Shown here one piece after another: positions 1 through 7,998 of a stretch of 64,000 bases of DNA. Each line of letters begins with the position of its first letter. The stretch's first letter is position 1. The notes beneath the pieces were generated by a model. The model made no database searches. It saw only the letters and a program-made list of their open reading frames with translations, and was not told where the DNA came from. The position numbers and the translations under genes were made by a program. The DNA comes from JBBRHH01 sp963788015 (GTDB taxonomy: Bacteria; Planctomycetota; Phycisphaerae; Tepidisphaerales; Tepidisphaeraceae): assembly GCA_963788015.1 (NCBI GenBank), contig CAWBEY010000012.1:1860001-1924000 (forward strand). The letters are read 5' to 3'.

Positions 1-1
1 A

Positions 2-46
2 CTCCAATCGGCCGAGGAAGTGGCTAAGAGACGCAAGGGCGCGTGA
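2..46 (+). CDS. 3' tail of an upstream gene (partial)
   Basis: An open frame enters from the left edge and ends at TGA 44-46, giving a lysine/arginine-rich tail (EEVAKRRKGA). It lies 22 bases before the alcohol dehydrogenase start on the same strand, so it could be the end of the preceding operon gene. Fourteen codons are too few to assign a family, and it may be chance. Confidence 0.3.
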   Translation, partial: LQSAEEVAKRRKGA

Positions 47-68
47 TGTGGGCCATCGGTTCAAGTGT

Positions 69-1078
69 ATGAAAACTCTCACTCTCACCACGCCGGGTGA
101 ATTCAAACTCTCCGACACTCCAGCGCCCCGGGAATGCCTAGCCGGCCATGCGATTGTGCGGGTTCATCGCGTGGGGATTTGCGGCACGGATTTGCACGCC
201 TTTCGGGGCAAGCAGCCGTTTTTTTCCTATCCGCGCGTTCTGGGGCATGAGCTTGGGGTGGAGGTGGTGGAGGTTGGAGCCAACGACAAGGGAATCAGGG
301 TTGGCGACCGGTGCTCGGTCGAGCCGTACATGAACTGCGGCGATTGTGGGCCGTGCCGGCGAAACAAACCCAATTGCTGCATCAACCTGCGGGTTTTGGG
401 GGTGCACATTGACGGGGGCATGCGCGAGCTCATCACGGTTCCGATCCGCAAGCTGCACAAGTCGGCAACGCTTTCGCTGGATCAGCTTGCGCTGGTGGAG
501 ACGCTGGGGATCGGGGCGCACGCGGTGCAACGGGGGATGATCGAGAAGGGGGAAGACGTGCTGGTGTTGGGTTCCGGGCCGATTGGACTTGCGACCACGC
601 AATTTGCGCAAGTGGCAGGGGCGCGGGTGACGGTGGCGGACACCAATCCGGCGCGGCTTGCGTTCTGCAAGAGCCAGTTGAAGGTGGATCGGACGGTGCT
701 GTTCGGGCCGGAGGTTGCGGAGAATGTGAGTGCTCTGGGAGAGCTGCCAACGGCCGTTTTCGATGCGACGGGCAATCCACAGTCGATGATGAACGCGTTT
801 CATTACATCGCCAACGGAGGCAAGCTGATTTTCGTGGGGTTGTTCGTGGGAAACGTGACGTTTGACGATCCGAACTTCCATAAACGTGAGACAACGCTTC
901 TGGCCAGCCGCAACTCAACACCCGACAACTTCACGCAGATCATCCGCCTGATGGAAGAGGGGCGGATGACACCTCCCCCTGGATTACGCACCGGTCGTCG
1001 GTGGATCAGATGATTGGCCAGTTTCCCAAGTGGCTGGAGCCGGGCACGGGGGTCATTAAGGCCGTTGTGGATTTCTGA
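69..1078 (+). CDS. Zinc-dependent alcohol dehydrogenase (MDR family), frameshifted near 980
   Basis: This is a medium-chain zinc dehydrogenase that oxidises an alcohol or sugar alcohol with NAD(P). The motifs seen are the catalytic-zinc start GICGTDLHAFRG, GHELG, the structural-zinc cysteine cluster CGDCGPCRRNKPNCC, and the Rossmann glycine motif GSGPIGLATTQ. ATG 69 (MKTLTL) fits the family start better than an in-frame GTG at 48. The uninterrupted frame stops at 1013 after an unrelated tail. Reading one frame over from about position 980 gives WITHRSSVDQMIGQFPKWL and then a normal C-terminus ending at TGA 1078, which matches the family's usual end. I therefore infer a one-base indel in a C-rich run (CCTCCCCCTGG), probably a sequence error. 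It resembles sorbitol, threonine or L-galactonate type dehydrogenases; the substrate is unknown. Confidence 0.85.
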
Positions 1079-1121
1079 AAATTGAAACAGCGGCTCGGCG
1101 GTTGGCGTATCAGTGGCATCT

Positions 1122-1751
1122 ATGGCGCGTACACGTGTATTTCGTGTGATAGGCAGGTCGGTGCTGGGGCTGTTGGTATTCTCCCTGGCGCTGGTGGTGC
1201 TTCGTAGCCATGCCAACCCCCCTGCTTCGCAGCCGGCGGCGATGGCCGCCACGGACGTGACCGGCCAGGTGCAACATCCGCTGGACTTGGCCGGTGGGCG
1301 GGCGGTTGTCTGGATTTTCGTGATTCACGATTGCCCGATCTGCAACAGCTATGCGCCGGAATTTAAGCGGCTATGCGAGGAGTTTGGGCCCAAGGGGGTG
1401 CGTTTTTTTCTGATCAACCCGGAAAAGGATTTTGCGCCGGCGGAGGCCGCGAAACACGCGGCGGAGTATGGGTATCCGTGCCCCCTGCTGATGGATCCGC
1501 GGCACATCCTCACAAAACAGGCCGGCGCGACGATCACGCCGGAGGCGGTGGTGTTTGGCGCTGATGGAAATGTTCTTTATCGCGGGCGCATCGATGATAG
1601 GTACGTTGATTATGGCAAATCCCGGCCGGCGGCGACGGTGACGGATTTGCGAAACGCGCTGACGGCGACGCTGGAAGGCAAACCGGTGGTGGCGGCCGGG
1701 GGGAAGACGGTTGGATGTTTTATTGCCGATGACGAGGGGGCGGGCAAATAA
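1122..1751 (+). CDS. Exported redoxin (thioredoxin-fold) protein
   Basis: A thioredoxin-fold redoxin that probably acts outside the inner membrane. An N-terminal hydrophobic segment (about residues 10-28) looks like a signal peptide or anchor. The active-site motif HDCPICNSY is a CxxC of the redoxin/AhpC-TSA type, followed by fold landmarks such as the cis-Pro-like ATITPEAVVF and YRGRIDDRY. ATG 1122 was chosen over an in-frame GTG at 1113. Redoxins of this subtype commonly sit beside c-type cytochrome/copper-monooxygenase genes in planctomycetes and acidobacteria, and such a gene follows at 2012. They may act together in extracytoplasmic copper or heme chemistry (inference). Confidence 0.8.
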   Translation: MARTRVFRVIGRSVLGLLVFSLALVVLRSHANPPASQPAAMAATDVTGQVQHPLDLAGGRAVVWIFVIHDCPICNSYAPEFKRLCEEFGPKGVRFFLINPEKDFAPAEAAKHAAEYGYPCPLLMDPRHILTKQAGATITPEAVVFGADGNVLYRGRIDDRYVDYGKSRPAATVTDLRNALTATLEGKPVVAAGGKTVGCFIADDEGAGK

Positions 1752-1815
1752 ACGGGCGGCCGATGCGTACAAGAGATGAATGATGCCCGCGACGTGTGCG
1801 TTAATATGCGTGAAG

Positions 1816-2007
1816 ATGAAATTGCACAATTATTTGATTCACTTGGAGCCCGCTGACGAGGGCGGATACGTCGTAACGGTGCCGGCTCTTCCCGGGTGCA
1901 TCACGGAGGGGGACACCTTAGATCAGGCTCTCAGTAATGCGCAGGAGGCGATTGAAGGATTCGTTGAGGCGCTTGTTAAGGCTGGACAATCTCAAATACT
2001 TCACTAA
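1816..2007 (+). CDS. hicB: HicB-like antitoxin domain protein, orphan
   Basis: A 63-residue protein with the HicB fold signature: a short strand (YLIHLEP), then GGYVVTVPALPGCITEGDTLDQAL and the helix NAQEAIEGFVEAL. HicB normally neutralises the HicA mRNA interferase. No HicA-like frame is visible on either side, and the protein ends right after the HicB core with no added DNA-binding domain. The start is taken at ATG 1816 (MKLHNY); an upstream ATG at 1780 would add an unlikely leader. The next gene begins only four bases after its stop. It may be a solitary regulator or the remnant of a lost toxin-antitoxin pair. Confidence 0.7.
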   Translation: MKLHNYLIHLEPADEGGYVVTVPALPGCITEGDTLDQALSNAQEAIEGFVEALVKAGQSQILH

Positions 2008-2011
2008 TCCC

Positions 2012-3439
2012 ATGATAAATCGCTCCCCCTACATCGCCGCAGCCCTGCTCGTCCCGGCCCTTTTTCTCCCGCTGCTCGGCGGGGCTTCCACCAACAGTGG
2101 CGCTGCACCCCCGGCCAACCCCCCCACCACCGCGCCGACGTTTAACAAAGACATCGCGCCCATCGTGTTTGCGAACTGCGCTTCCTGCCATCATGCGGGG
2201 GAGGTCGCGCCGTTTAACCTGATGAGCTATGACGACGTGAAGAAACGGGCGAAGCAGATTGTCGAGGTGACGGGGGAGCGGTTTATGCCGCCGTGGAAGG
2301 CCGAGGCGGGGTGTGGCGAGTTTCTGGATGCGCGGCGGTTGACCGAGGCGCAGATTGATGCAATCCGTCAGTGGGCGGCCGCCGGGGCGCCCGAGGGCAA
2401 TGCCGGCGATCTTCCCAAGGCCCCGGAGTTTGTGGATGGATGGCAACTGGGGAAACCGGACATGGTGCTGGAGGTCCCGGAAGCCTATACGCTTCGTGCC
2501 GAGGGGCGGGATGAGTATCGGTGTTTCGTGCTGCCCATCGATGTTGCGCAGGATACGTATGTAAGGGCGGTGGAGTATCGGCCGAGCAATCGGAAGATCG
2601 TGCATCACTGCATCATGTATCTGGACTCGACGGGAATGGCGCGGAAGCTGGATGCGGCCGACCCGCTGCCCGGATATTCACGCAATGGCGGGCTGGGCTT
2701 CTTTCCAAGCGGCGGCCTGGGGGGCTGGGCGCCGGGCGTGCGGCCACGCCCCATGCCGGAGGGGACAGCGCACATGGTGCGCAAGGGAACGGATCTGGTC
2801 TTGCAGACCCATCTGCACCCCGACGGCAAGGTGGAGCAGGAGAAGTCGCGGGTTGGACTTTATTTCGCGAAGGAGCCGCCGACCCGGCCATTTGTGGGCG
2901 TGACGCTGGGGAACTTCCGCATTTTCATTCCGCCGGACTCAAAGAACATTAAGATCACCGACAGTTACACCCTGCCGGCCGATGCGCACGCGGTGGGCAT
3001 CATTCCGCATGCCCACCTGATCTGCAAAGACATGAAGGCGACCGCGACCTTTCCCGACGGAACGAAGCAGGGCCTGATTCACATCCCTGACTGGGACTTT
3101 GACTGGCAGGAACAGTACCGGTACGTCACGCCGGTGGCGCTGCCACGCGGCACGCGCATCGACATGGAGTTCACCTACGACAACACCTCGGCTAATGCCC
3201 ACAACCCCAGCAACCCGCCCAAGTGGATCAAGTTCGGGGAGCAGACCACCGACGAGATGGCGCTGATGTGGGTACAGATGATCCCGGACAATCCGGCCGA
3301 CGCGCGGCTCCTGGCAATGGGGGGCAAACGGTTCTTGAACGCGTTCGCGGGCGGAGGAAATGCCGTGGGGACAGGGACGACCAACGCACCCACGTCACAA
3401 CCCGCGGGAAAAGGCTTTTTTGGGCGGCGGGGGCTGTGA
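2012..3439 (+). CDS. Exported cytochrome c / copper monooxygenase-like fusion protein
   Basis: A 475-residue exported protein. A signal peptide (hydrophobic stretch about 8-26) is followed by a planctomycete-type cytochrome region with one heme c site (CASCHH, about residue 55) and the FNKDIAPIVFANC lead-in typical of such domains. The second half resembles the ascorbate-dependent copper type II monooxygenase (PHM-like) fold: histidine-rich stretches HHCIMYLD, QTHLHPDGK and IIPHAHLICKD are candidate copper ligands. The C-terminus is a low-complexity Gly/Thr tail. ATG 2012 precedes a good signal peptide. The upstream redoxin (1122) is its likely partner. The substrate is unknown. Confidence 0.75.
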   Translation: MINRSPYIAAALLVPALFLPLLGGASTNSGAAPPANPPTTAPTFNKDIAPIVFANCASCHHAGEVAPFNLMSYDDVKKRAKQIVEVTGERFMPPWKAEAGCGEFLDARRLTEAQIDAIRQWAAAGAPEGNAGDLPKAPEFVDGWQLGKPDMVLEVPEAYTLRAEGRDEYRCFVLPIDVAQDTYVRAVEYRPSNRKIVHHCIMYLDSTGMARKLDAADPLPGYSRNGGLGFFPSGGLGGWAPGVRPRPMPEGTAHMVRKGTDLVLQTHLHPDGKVEQEKSRVGLYFAKEPPTRPFVGVTLGNFRIFIPPDSKNIKITDSYTLPADAHAVGIIPHAHLICKDMKATATFPDGTKQGLIHIPDWDFDWQEQYRYVTPVALPRGTRIDMEFTYDNTSANAHNPSNPPKWIKFGEQTTDEMALMWVQMIPDNPADARLLAMGGKRFLNAFAGGGNAVGTGTTNAPTSQPAGKGFFGRRGL

Positions 3440-3553
3440 AGGTTGGCATGAAAAACATAAAGTTTCTGGTGCAATTCCATTCGGAAGCGGCTAGGATGAT
3501 GGTTAGATCGAATAGAGGAAATACTGGCACAGTATTTGATGGTGATTCGTGAC

Positions 3554-3578
3554 GGCCAAAACGTGACTCCGTTTGGCC
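3554..3578. other. Stem-loop in the 3440-3600 intergenic gap
   Basis: Inverted repeat GGCCAAAACG / CGTTTGGCC around the loop TGACTC, with one unpaired base. No T-run follows, so it is a weak terminator candidate for the 2012-3439 gene. It ends 13 bases before the Shine-Dalgarno sequence of the next gene. The rest of the gap shows nothing recognisable. Confidence 0.35.
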
Positions 3579-3600
3579 TTGGCCGCAACAATGAGGAGCT

Positions 3601-4176
3601 ATGAGTTTACTGCATTGTCCCTCCAGTCATTCCCAATCCGTCTCTGAATTTGTGACGGTGATGGACAAGAACGTCCGCTGCATGGATCAGATGCTGGGGT
3701 ATCGGGGGCAGGATCGGTTTGTGCTTTTTTATTACGAGCCCCGGGGTGAAGAAGTCGTCTGGCGCGACAGCCGCTCGTATGGCTTCGCAACCGGCGCCTG
3801 GTCAACCTTCGTGGATGAAGTTGCCCCGGTGGCCGAGCATTACAACGTCGATGTCGGATGCCAGGGGGTCCCCGGCAAGCACGTATTGCTGATTGATCGG
3901 TCGACCCGTCGCGCTTTTTTTGCGGTACGTGGAGACGCGATTCGTTTTCTATCCCAGATTGCGCAGGGATTGGGAGATGATGGATTTGAATTTGCGAGTC
4001 ACGATGATCTGAAAGTGCCGCCCGCCATGATGGAGATCACGCCGGCGACCATTACGCAGCTGGCGCACGAGATCTGGGAACGCAAAGGGAGGCTGGAAGG
4101 GCGGGATCTTGAAAATTGGCTTGAGGCGGAGGCGGCATTGCAACGGGGGATGCTGCACCGGAAGATGAACGCCTGA
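3601..4176 (+). CDS. Protein of unknown function with C-terminal DUF2934-like segment
   Basis: A 191-residue cytoplasmic protein with no signal peptide or membrane segment. The first 135 residues match nothing I recognise. The C-terminal segment (LAHEIWERKGRLEGRDLENWLEAE) is typical of DUF2934, a short helical module found in many proteobacterial and planctomycete proteins of unknown role. A strong Shine-Dalgarno (GAGGAG, 3591-3596) sits just before ATG 3601. It converges with the response regulator at 4194, leaving only 17 bases between the two stops. Confidence 0.75.
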   Translation: MSLLHCPSSHSQSVSEFVTVMDKNVRCMDQMLGYRGQDRFVLFYYEPRGEEVVWRDSRSYGFATGAWSTFVDEVAPVAEHYNVDVGCQGVPGKHVLLIDRSTRRAFFAVRGDAIRFLSQIAQGLGDDGFEFASHDDLKVPPAMMEITPATITQLAHEIWERKGRLEGRDLENWLEAEAALQRGMLHRKMNA

Positions 4177-4193
4177 TGGGGCTAGGCTGATTA

Positions 4194-4589
4194 TCAGCTA
4201 TCGTAAGCCAGAGGCTCCGATTTCGGGGTCGTGTACTTGCGCACGTGTTCGAGCATTTCATTCACGGAAAAAGCGGCTTTGACAAGGTATTCCTTGGCGC
4301 CCAGTTGCTCGGCGCGATGGACGCAATGCGTGTCGCAGGCGGCGGTAAGCATAATCACGGGGACTTCTCGCCAATCAGGGTTATCGTGAAGCATCTCCAG
4401 CAGCTCCAAGCCGCTGAGGTCGGGCATGAAGACGTCCAGCAGGATCAGGTCGGGAAGATGCTGGCGGAGCAGGTGAAGCGCTTCATTGCCGCTGGCGGCC
4501 CCGAGAGTTTCAAATCCTTCACGTCGAAGCAGCCGCGTGAGTGTCTGCCTCGCTGGCTCGGCATCGTCAACAATCATAACCTTGGACAT
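4194..4589 (-). CDS. Single-domain response regulator (REC only)
   Basis: A 131-residue CheY-like receiver domain with no output domain. The acidic pair VDD is at residues 8-9, the phospho-acceptor is Asp52 in LILLDVFMPD, the conserved Thr is in VIMLTAA, and the Lys is in GAKEYLVKAAF. ATG 4589 (MSKVMIVDD) fits the family start; the open frame extends further upstream without support. No histidine kinase is adjacent, so its partner lies elsewhere. It probably acts through protein-protein contact in a phosphorelay. Confidence 0.9.
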   Translation of the reverse strand: MSKVMIVDDAEPARQTLTRLLRREGFETLGAASGNEALHLLRQHLPDLILLDVFMPDLSGLELLEMLHDNPDWREVPVIMLTAACDTHCVHRAEQLGAKEYLVKAAFSVNEMLEHVRKYTTPKSEPLAYDS

Positions 4590-4781
4590 CACGGCCTTCC
4601 GGTAAGTGAAGCGATCTATTGTCGGCGACTGGTGAGCCGTGGCAAGGAAAATCTCGCGGCGTTGCATCTTTATCTGCGGTATGTGCGGAGCGGGCGGGCA
4701 TACCCAAAATTAAGGAAATCCCCGATTGAACGTAAATATTGAACAATTACCATGTGACTTGGGTCGCACTCAGGAGGAGCC

Positions 4782-4997
4782 ATGGATTTTGGTCAAAGAA
4801 TAGTCAAGGAAGTGGTGACGACAACCGAACGGGACGATGGGATCCTTTTTGCGGTCGTGCGCTTTGACGATGGGGAGTATGGGATCAGCCAGAACGGCCA
4901 GCTCATTCGCGCCTACGTCTGGCCTGAAGAGGATGCTGACATTTGCGAGCAGACGATGCTGAAACTGGCCGGGCACCATTTGCTGGCACAGCACTGA
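4782..4997 (+). CDS. Small acidic conserved-looking protein, unknown function
   Basis: A 71-residue protein with a very good Shine-Dalgarno (AGGAGGAG, about 4772-4779) directly before ATG 4782. The sequence is acidic and beta-rich, with FAVVRFDDGEYGISQNGQ in the middle and a C-terminal helix. There is no signal peptide. It is divergent from the response regulator, with about 190 bases between them that must hold both promoters. I do not recognise a family. Confidence 0.65.
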   Translation: MDFGQRIVKEVVTTTERDDGILFAVVRFDDGEYGISQNGQLIRAYVWPEEDADICEQTMLKLAGHHLLAQH

Positions 4998-5105
4998 AAC
5001 GGGGCGAGATAACCACGTCCACCAACTTAAACCGGAAGGACAAGTAAGCCTGTCCTTCCGGTCCGTCTGTTGCGGCGTGAGCCGCATTCGATTGTGCGTC
5101 GCGGT

Positions 5106-5480
5106 TTACGTCTCGGGTGGCAGATACGCGCCCAGTTCCGAGATGAACTCATACAAAGCGGTGGCCGTGTTGTGCTGCGAGTCATCGCCGTCGTAGAGCA
5201 ATGTAAATGTTTCCGACGTGCTGGCCCGCAGCAGGGACTGCAAGGCGTCTTTGTAGGCGCTCTTGGCAAGGTGTTCGTGGTAGTTGCCGCGGAAGTACTC
5301 GTAGCCGTCGGGGTGGTCCTGGAACCAGTTCCACATTTCCATGGGTGGCCCGAGGTGGGGCATCACGTAATCAACCTTGCACCACTCGCGCAAATCCTTG
5401 GTGAGGCCGAAAGGCTCAACCCAGATCCTGTTTCCATCGTCCTTCTCAATCGCCTCAAGAAAATTCTTGATCTTGATCAT
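5106..5480 (-). CDS. DUF488 (YeaO-like) family protein
   Basis: A 124-residue protein related to the DUF488/YeaO family of unknown function. The landmarks are NRIWVEPFGLTKDL (the family has RIWVDRxWPRGxxK), WFQDHPDGYEYFRGNYHEHL and FTLLYDGDDSQHN, the last being the family's hallmark near the C-terminus. The ATG at 5480 (MIKIKNF) fits family members and has GGAG eight bases upstream; an alternative at 5510 would add ten residues. The usual W-P-R-G motif is altered, so this is a divergent member. Confidence 0.75.
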   Translation of the reverse strand: MIKIKNFLEAIEKDDGNRIWVEPFGLTKDLREWCKVDYVMPHLGPPMEMWNWFQDHPDGYEYFRGNYHEHLAKSAYKDALQSLLRASTSETFTLLYDGDDSQHNTATALYEFISELGAYLPPET

Positions 5481-5649
5481 ATTCGCTCCGCTCGTACACC
5501 AATTCGCCACTCTGCGTGCAACATATGATAGGACGATGAATTGCTTGTGAAGTTTGTTACAAGGAGGGCCTTATAAATATTTCGTTTGCCTATACTAAGG
5601 CGGTTGGCGCAGATGATTGATCAACTTGATTTGACTCTGGGAGCGACCT

Positions 5650-6285
5650 ATGGCGCGACGCTGGATGTTGGTGGCGATGGCAGTAACCATGGCGGGCAGT
5701 TGGTGTACGGCCGCTGATAGCAATGCAGCGCAAAGCCCGAAGGCGACGGCGCAGGCGTTTGCCAAGGCGCTGGCCGCCGGTGACGCGGCGACGGCCAAGT
5801 CATTGACGACGGGCAACCCGGATGATGGGGAGATCCTCGACGCGCTTACCGGGATGATCGGCGCCATGAAGCGATTGAATCAGGCGGCCATCGCCAAGTT
5901 CGGTCCGGAAGCAGCGCGGCTGCTGGTTCCGCGGGATCCGGGTGAGGAGATGACTAAACATTTTGACGAAGCGCAGGAAACCATCGAAGGGGAAACGGCG
6001 ACGCTGACCACAAAAAACGAGAAGACGCCGCTGGCGCTTAAGAGGACGGCTGGGCAGTGGAAGGTGGACATCTCTTCGATGCCGGATCGGAGCGAACTGG
6101 TGCAGGCGCTGCCGTTGTTTCGAGCCATGGCGGGGGCGGCCGACGTGGTGTCGGCGGAGATTGGGGAGGGAAAATACAAATCGGCGGACAAGGCGCAAAA
6201 AGCGTTTGGCGTCCGGATGAACGAAATCATGACCAGGCCCACCGCATCGACCCAGCCCGCAAGCCGTCCGGCAACGCGGCCGTAG
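5650..6285 (+). CDS. Exported protein of unknown function
   Basis: A 211-residue protein with a signal peptide (hydrophobic stretch about residues 5-22, cleavage after CTA or SNA) and a Thr/Ala/Arg/Pro-rich tail (STQPASRPATRP), a common ending of planctomycete secreted proteins. The middle (ATAQAFAKALAAGDAATAKSL ... LKRTAGQWKVDIS) has the layout of small NTF2/SnoaL-like secreted proteins, with an early helix and a later strand ending in a conserved W. No catalytic residues are evident. hemB begins 38 bases downstream. Confidence 0.65.
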   Translation: MARRWMLVAMAVTMAGSWCTAADSNAAQSPKATAQAFAKALAAGDAATAKSLTTGNPDDGEILDALTGMIGAMKRLNQAAIAKFGPEAARLLVPRDPGEEMTKHFDEAQETIEGETATLTTKNEKTPLALKRTAGQWKVDISSMPDRSELVQALPLFRAMAGAADVVSAEIGEGKYKSADKAQKAFGVRMNEIMTRPTASTQPASRPATRP

Positions 6286-6322
6286 ATGACTCTGGCGTCG
6301 TAGCTTGGGGTATAATCCAAGC

Positions 6323-7312
6323 ATGAGTAAGTTGTCGATCAGGCCCAGGCGGTTACGGCAGCAACCTCAGATGCGCGAAATGCTGCGGCGGAGCGGGCTG
6401 CGCCGGTCGGATATTATCGCGCCAGTTTTCGTGATGGAAGGAAATGGAGTAAGGCGCGAGGTGGGATCGATGCCGGGGGTTTTTCAGATGTCGGTGGATG
6501 TGGCGGCGGATTGGCTGGCGGCACGGGCGGCGGAGGGATTTCTAGCTTATCTGGTGTTTGGGGTGATTAATCAGGATCAGAAGGACGAGCATGGCTCGGC
6601 GGCGCTGGATGAGGACAACGTGGTCTGCCGCCTGCTGCGCGAGGCGCGGGACCGCAAGCTGGGCATGGCCGGGATTACCGATCTGTGTTTTTGCGAATAT
6701 ACGAGTCACGGGCATTGCGGCGTGATGTCGGAAGACCGGATGACGGTACGCAATGACGAGACGGTGGAACGGCTGGTGAGGCAGGCGTTGAACCATGCGA
6801 AGGCGGGGGCGGCCGTCATCGCGCCCAGCGGAATGATGGATGGCTGCGTGGGCGAACTTCGGCGCGGGCTGGACGGGGCTGGGCTGTCGGATGTGTCGAT
6901 CTTGTCTTACGCGGTGAAGTATGCGAGCGCGTTTTATGGACCGTTTCGCGATGCGGCCGATTCAGCGCCGGCGTTTGGCGATCGCCAATCCTATCAGATG
7001 GATCCGGCGCGGGGGCTGGACGAGGCCCTGCGCGAGGCGCGGCTGGACGTGGAGCAGGGCGCGGACATGGTGATGGTGAAGCCGGCGGGACCGTACTTGG
7101 ATGTGCTGGCAGGGGTGCGCGCGGAGGTGGAGGTGCCGCTGGTGGCGTATCAGGTAAGCGGGGAATATTCGATGCTAGAGGCCGCGGCGCGCAATGGGTG
7201 GCTAGACCGCGAACGGGCGGTGCTCGAGTCGCTGCTGGGGATCAAGAGGGCGGGGGCCGACCTTATCATCACCTACTACGCGGAACTTCTCGCCAGACTG
7301 CTGCCAGCGTAG
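6323..7312 (+). CDS. hemB: Delta-aminolevulinic acid dehydratase (porphobilinogen synthase)
   Basis: Condenses two 5-aminolevulinate molecules to porphobilinogen in cytoplasmic tetrapyrrole synthesis. The 329-residue length is normal. Both active-site lysines are present: Lys199 (SYAVKYASAFYGPFRDA) and the Schiff-base Lys253 (MVMVKPAGPYLDV). The active-site metal cysteines Cys122, Cys124 and Cys132 (DLCFCEYTSHGHCG) indicate the zinc-dependent type. The RPRRLRQQPQMREML start is typical of the family. ATG 6323 was chosen over a codon six residues upstream. A histidine phosphatase gene follows 13 bases later, so the two are probably co-transcribed. Confidence 0.97.
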   Translation: MSKLSIRPRRLRQQPQMREMLRRSGLRRSDIIAPVFVMEGNGVRREVGSMPGVFQMSVDVAADWLAARAAEGFLAYLVFGVINQDQKDEHGSAALDEDNVVCRLLREARDRKLGMAGITDLCFCEYTSHGHCGVMSEDRMTVRNDETVERLVRQALNHAKAGAAVIAPSGMMDGCVGELRRGLDGAGLSDVSILSYAVKYASAFYGPFRDAADSAPAFGDRQSYQMDPARGLDEALREARLDVEQGADMVMVKPAGPYLDVLAGVRAEVEVPLVAYQVSGEYSMLEAAARNGWLDRERAVLESLLGIKRAGADLIITYYAELLARLLPA

Positions 7313-7325
7313 ACTTTTGATCCAC

Positions 7326-7889
7326 ATGCGAAAACGGATTCTGATCAAGCATTCCAAGCCGGAGATGATCGAAGGCCAGACCAGCCATGACTGGCCGTTG
7401 TCGGAGGAGGGGAGGCGGCGGTGCATTGGCTTGGCGGACCTGTTGCGGCCGCATGTGCCCACAATCATCGTCACCAGCGACGAGCCAAAGGCGGTGGAGA
7501 CGGGGGAGATCGTGGCGCGGGCTTTGGGCATAAAGACGGAGGCGGCGGCGGGGTTGCAGGAACATGACCGGAGCAACGTGCCGGTGATGCAGACGCGGGA
7601 TTTCATCTCGGCCATGGCGCACTTTTTTCAGAATCCCAATGACAGGGTGCTGGGGCAGGAGAGCGCACGGGAGGCGCTGTCGCGATTCAAAGAGGCCGTC
7701 GAGACGGCGATGGATTCACATTCCGATGGGAACGTGGCGCTGGTGACACATGGGACGGTGCTGGCATTGTTCCTGGCGGGGGCTGCGGGGAAGTGCGCGT
7801 TTGAGTGGTGGAGGAAGATGGGGCTGCCGTCGTTTGTGGTGATGGAATGGCCGGGGAGGGACGTGGAGGTGGTGGTGGAGGGGATGTGA
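7326..7889 (+). CDS. Histidine phosphatase superfamily protein with altered RHG motif
   Basis: A 187-residue phosphoglycerate-mutase-like protein. The N-terminal strand carries ILIKHSKPEM where active members have R-H-G. Other landmarks remain: WPLSEEGRRRC, IIVTSDEPKAVETGEIVA and VALVTHGTVLALFLA with the second catalytic His. The phospho-His is kept, but Arg is replaced by Lys and Gly by Ser. It is either a divergent phosphatase or has lost activity. ATG 7326 is preferred over a TTG at 7317. It probably shares hemB's transcript, which ends at the stem-loop at 7946. Confidence 0.8.
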   Translation: MRKRILIKHSKPEMIEGQTSHDWPLSEEGRRRCIGLADLLRPHVPTIIVTSDEPKAVETGEIVARALGIKTEAAAGLQEHDRSNVPVMQTRDFISAMAHFFQNPNDRVLGQESAREALSRFKEAVETAMDSHSDGNVALVTHGTVLALFLAGAAGKCAFEWWRKMGLPSFVVMEWPGRDVEVVVEGM

Positions 7890-7945
7890 GGGGGGTTGGG
7901 TTCAGGGTTCAGGAGAAGAATAGTGCGGGAGGGGCGCATGAAAAT

Positions 7946-7969
7946 GCCCGAGGGCGGCTGCCCTCGGGC
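7946..7969. terminator. Bidirectional rho-independent terminator
   Basis: Perfect 10-bp inverted repeat GCCCGAGGGC / GCCCTCGGGC with a 4-base loop. It is flanked by GAAAAT on the left and ATTTTGTTT on the right. It lies between the convergent histidine phosphatase (stop 7889) and the dockerin protein (stop 7999), so it can stop transcription from both sides. Confidence 0.8.
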
Positions 7970-7998
7970 GATTTTGTTTGCGGGGATAGAGTCTGGAT

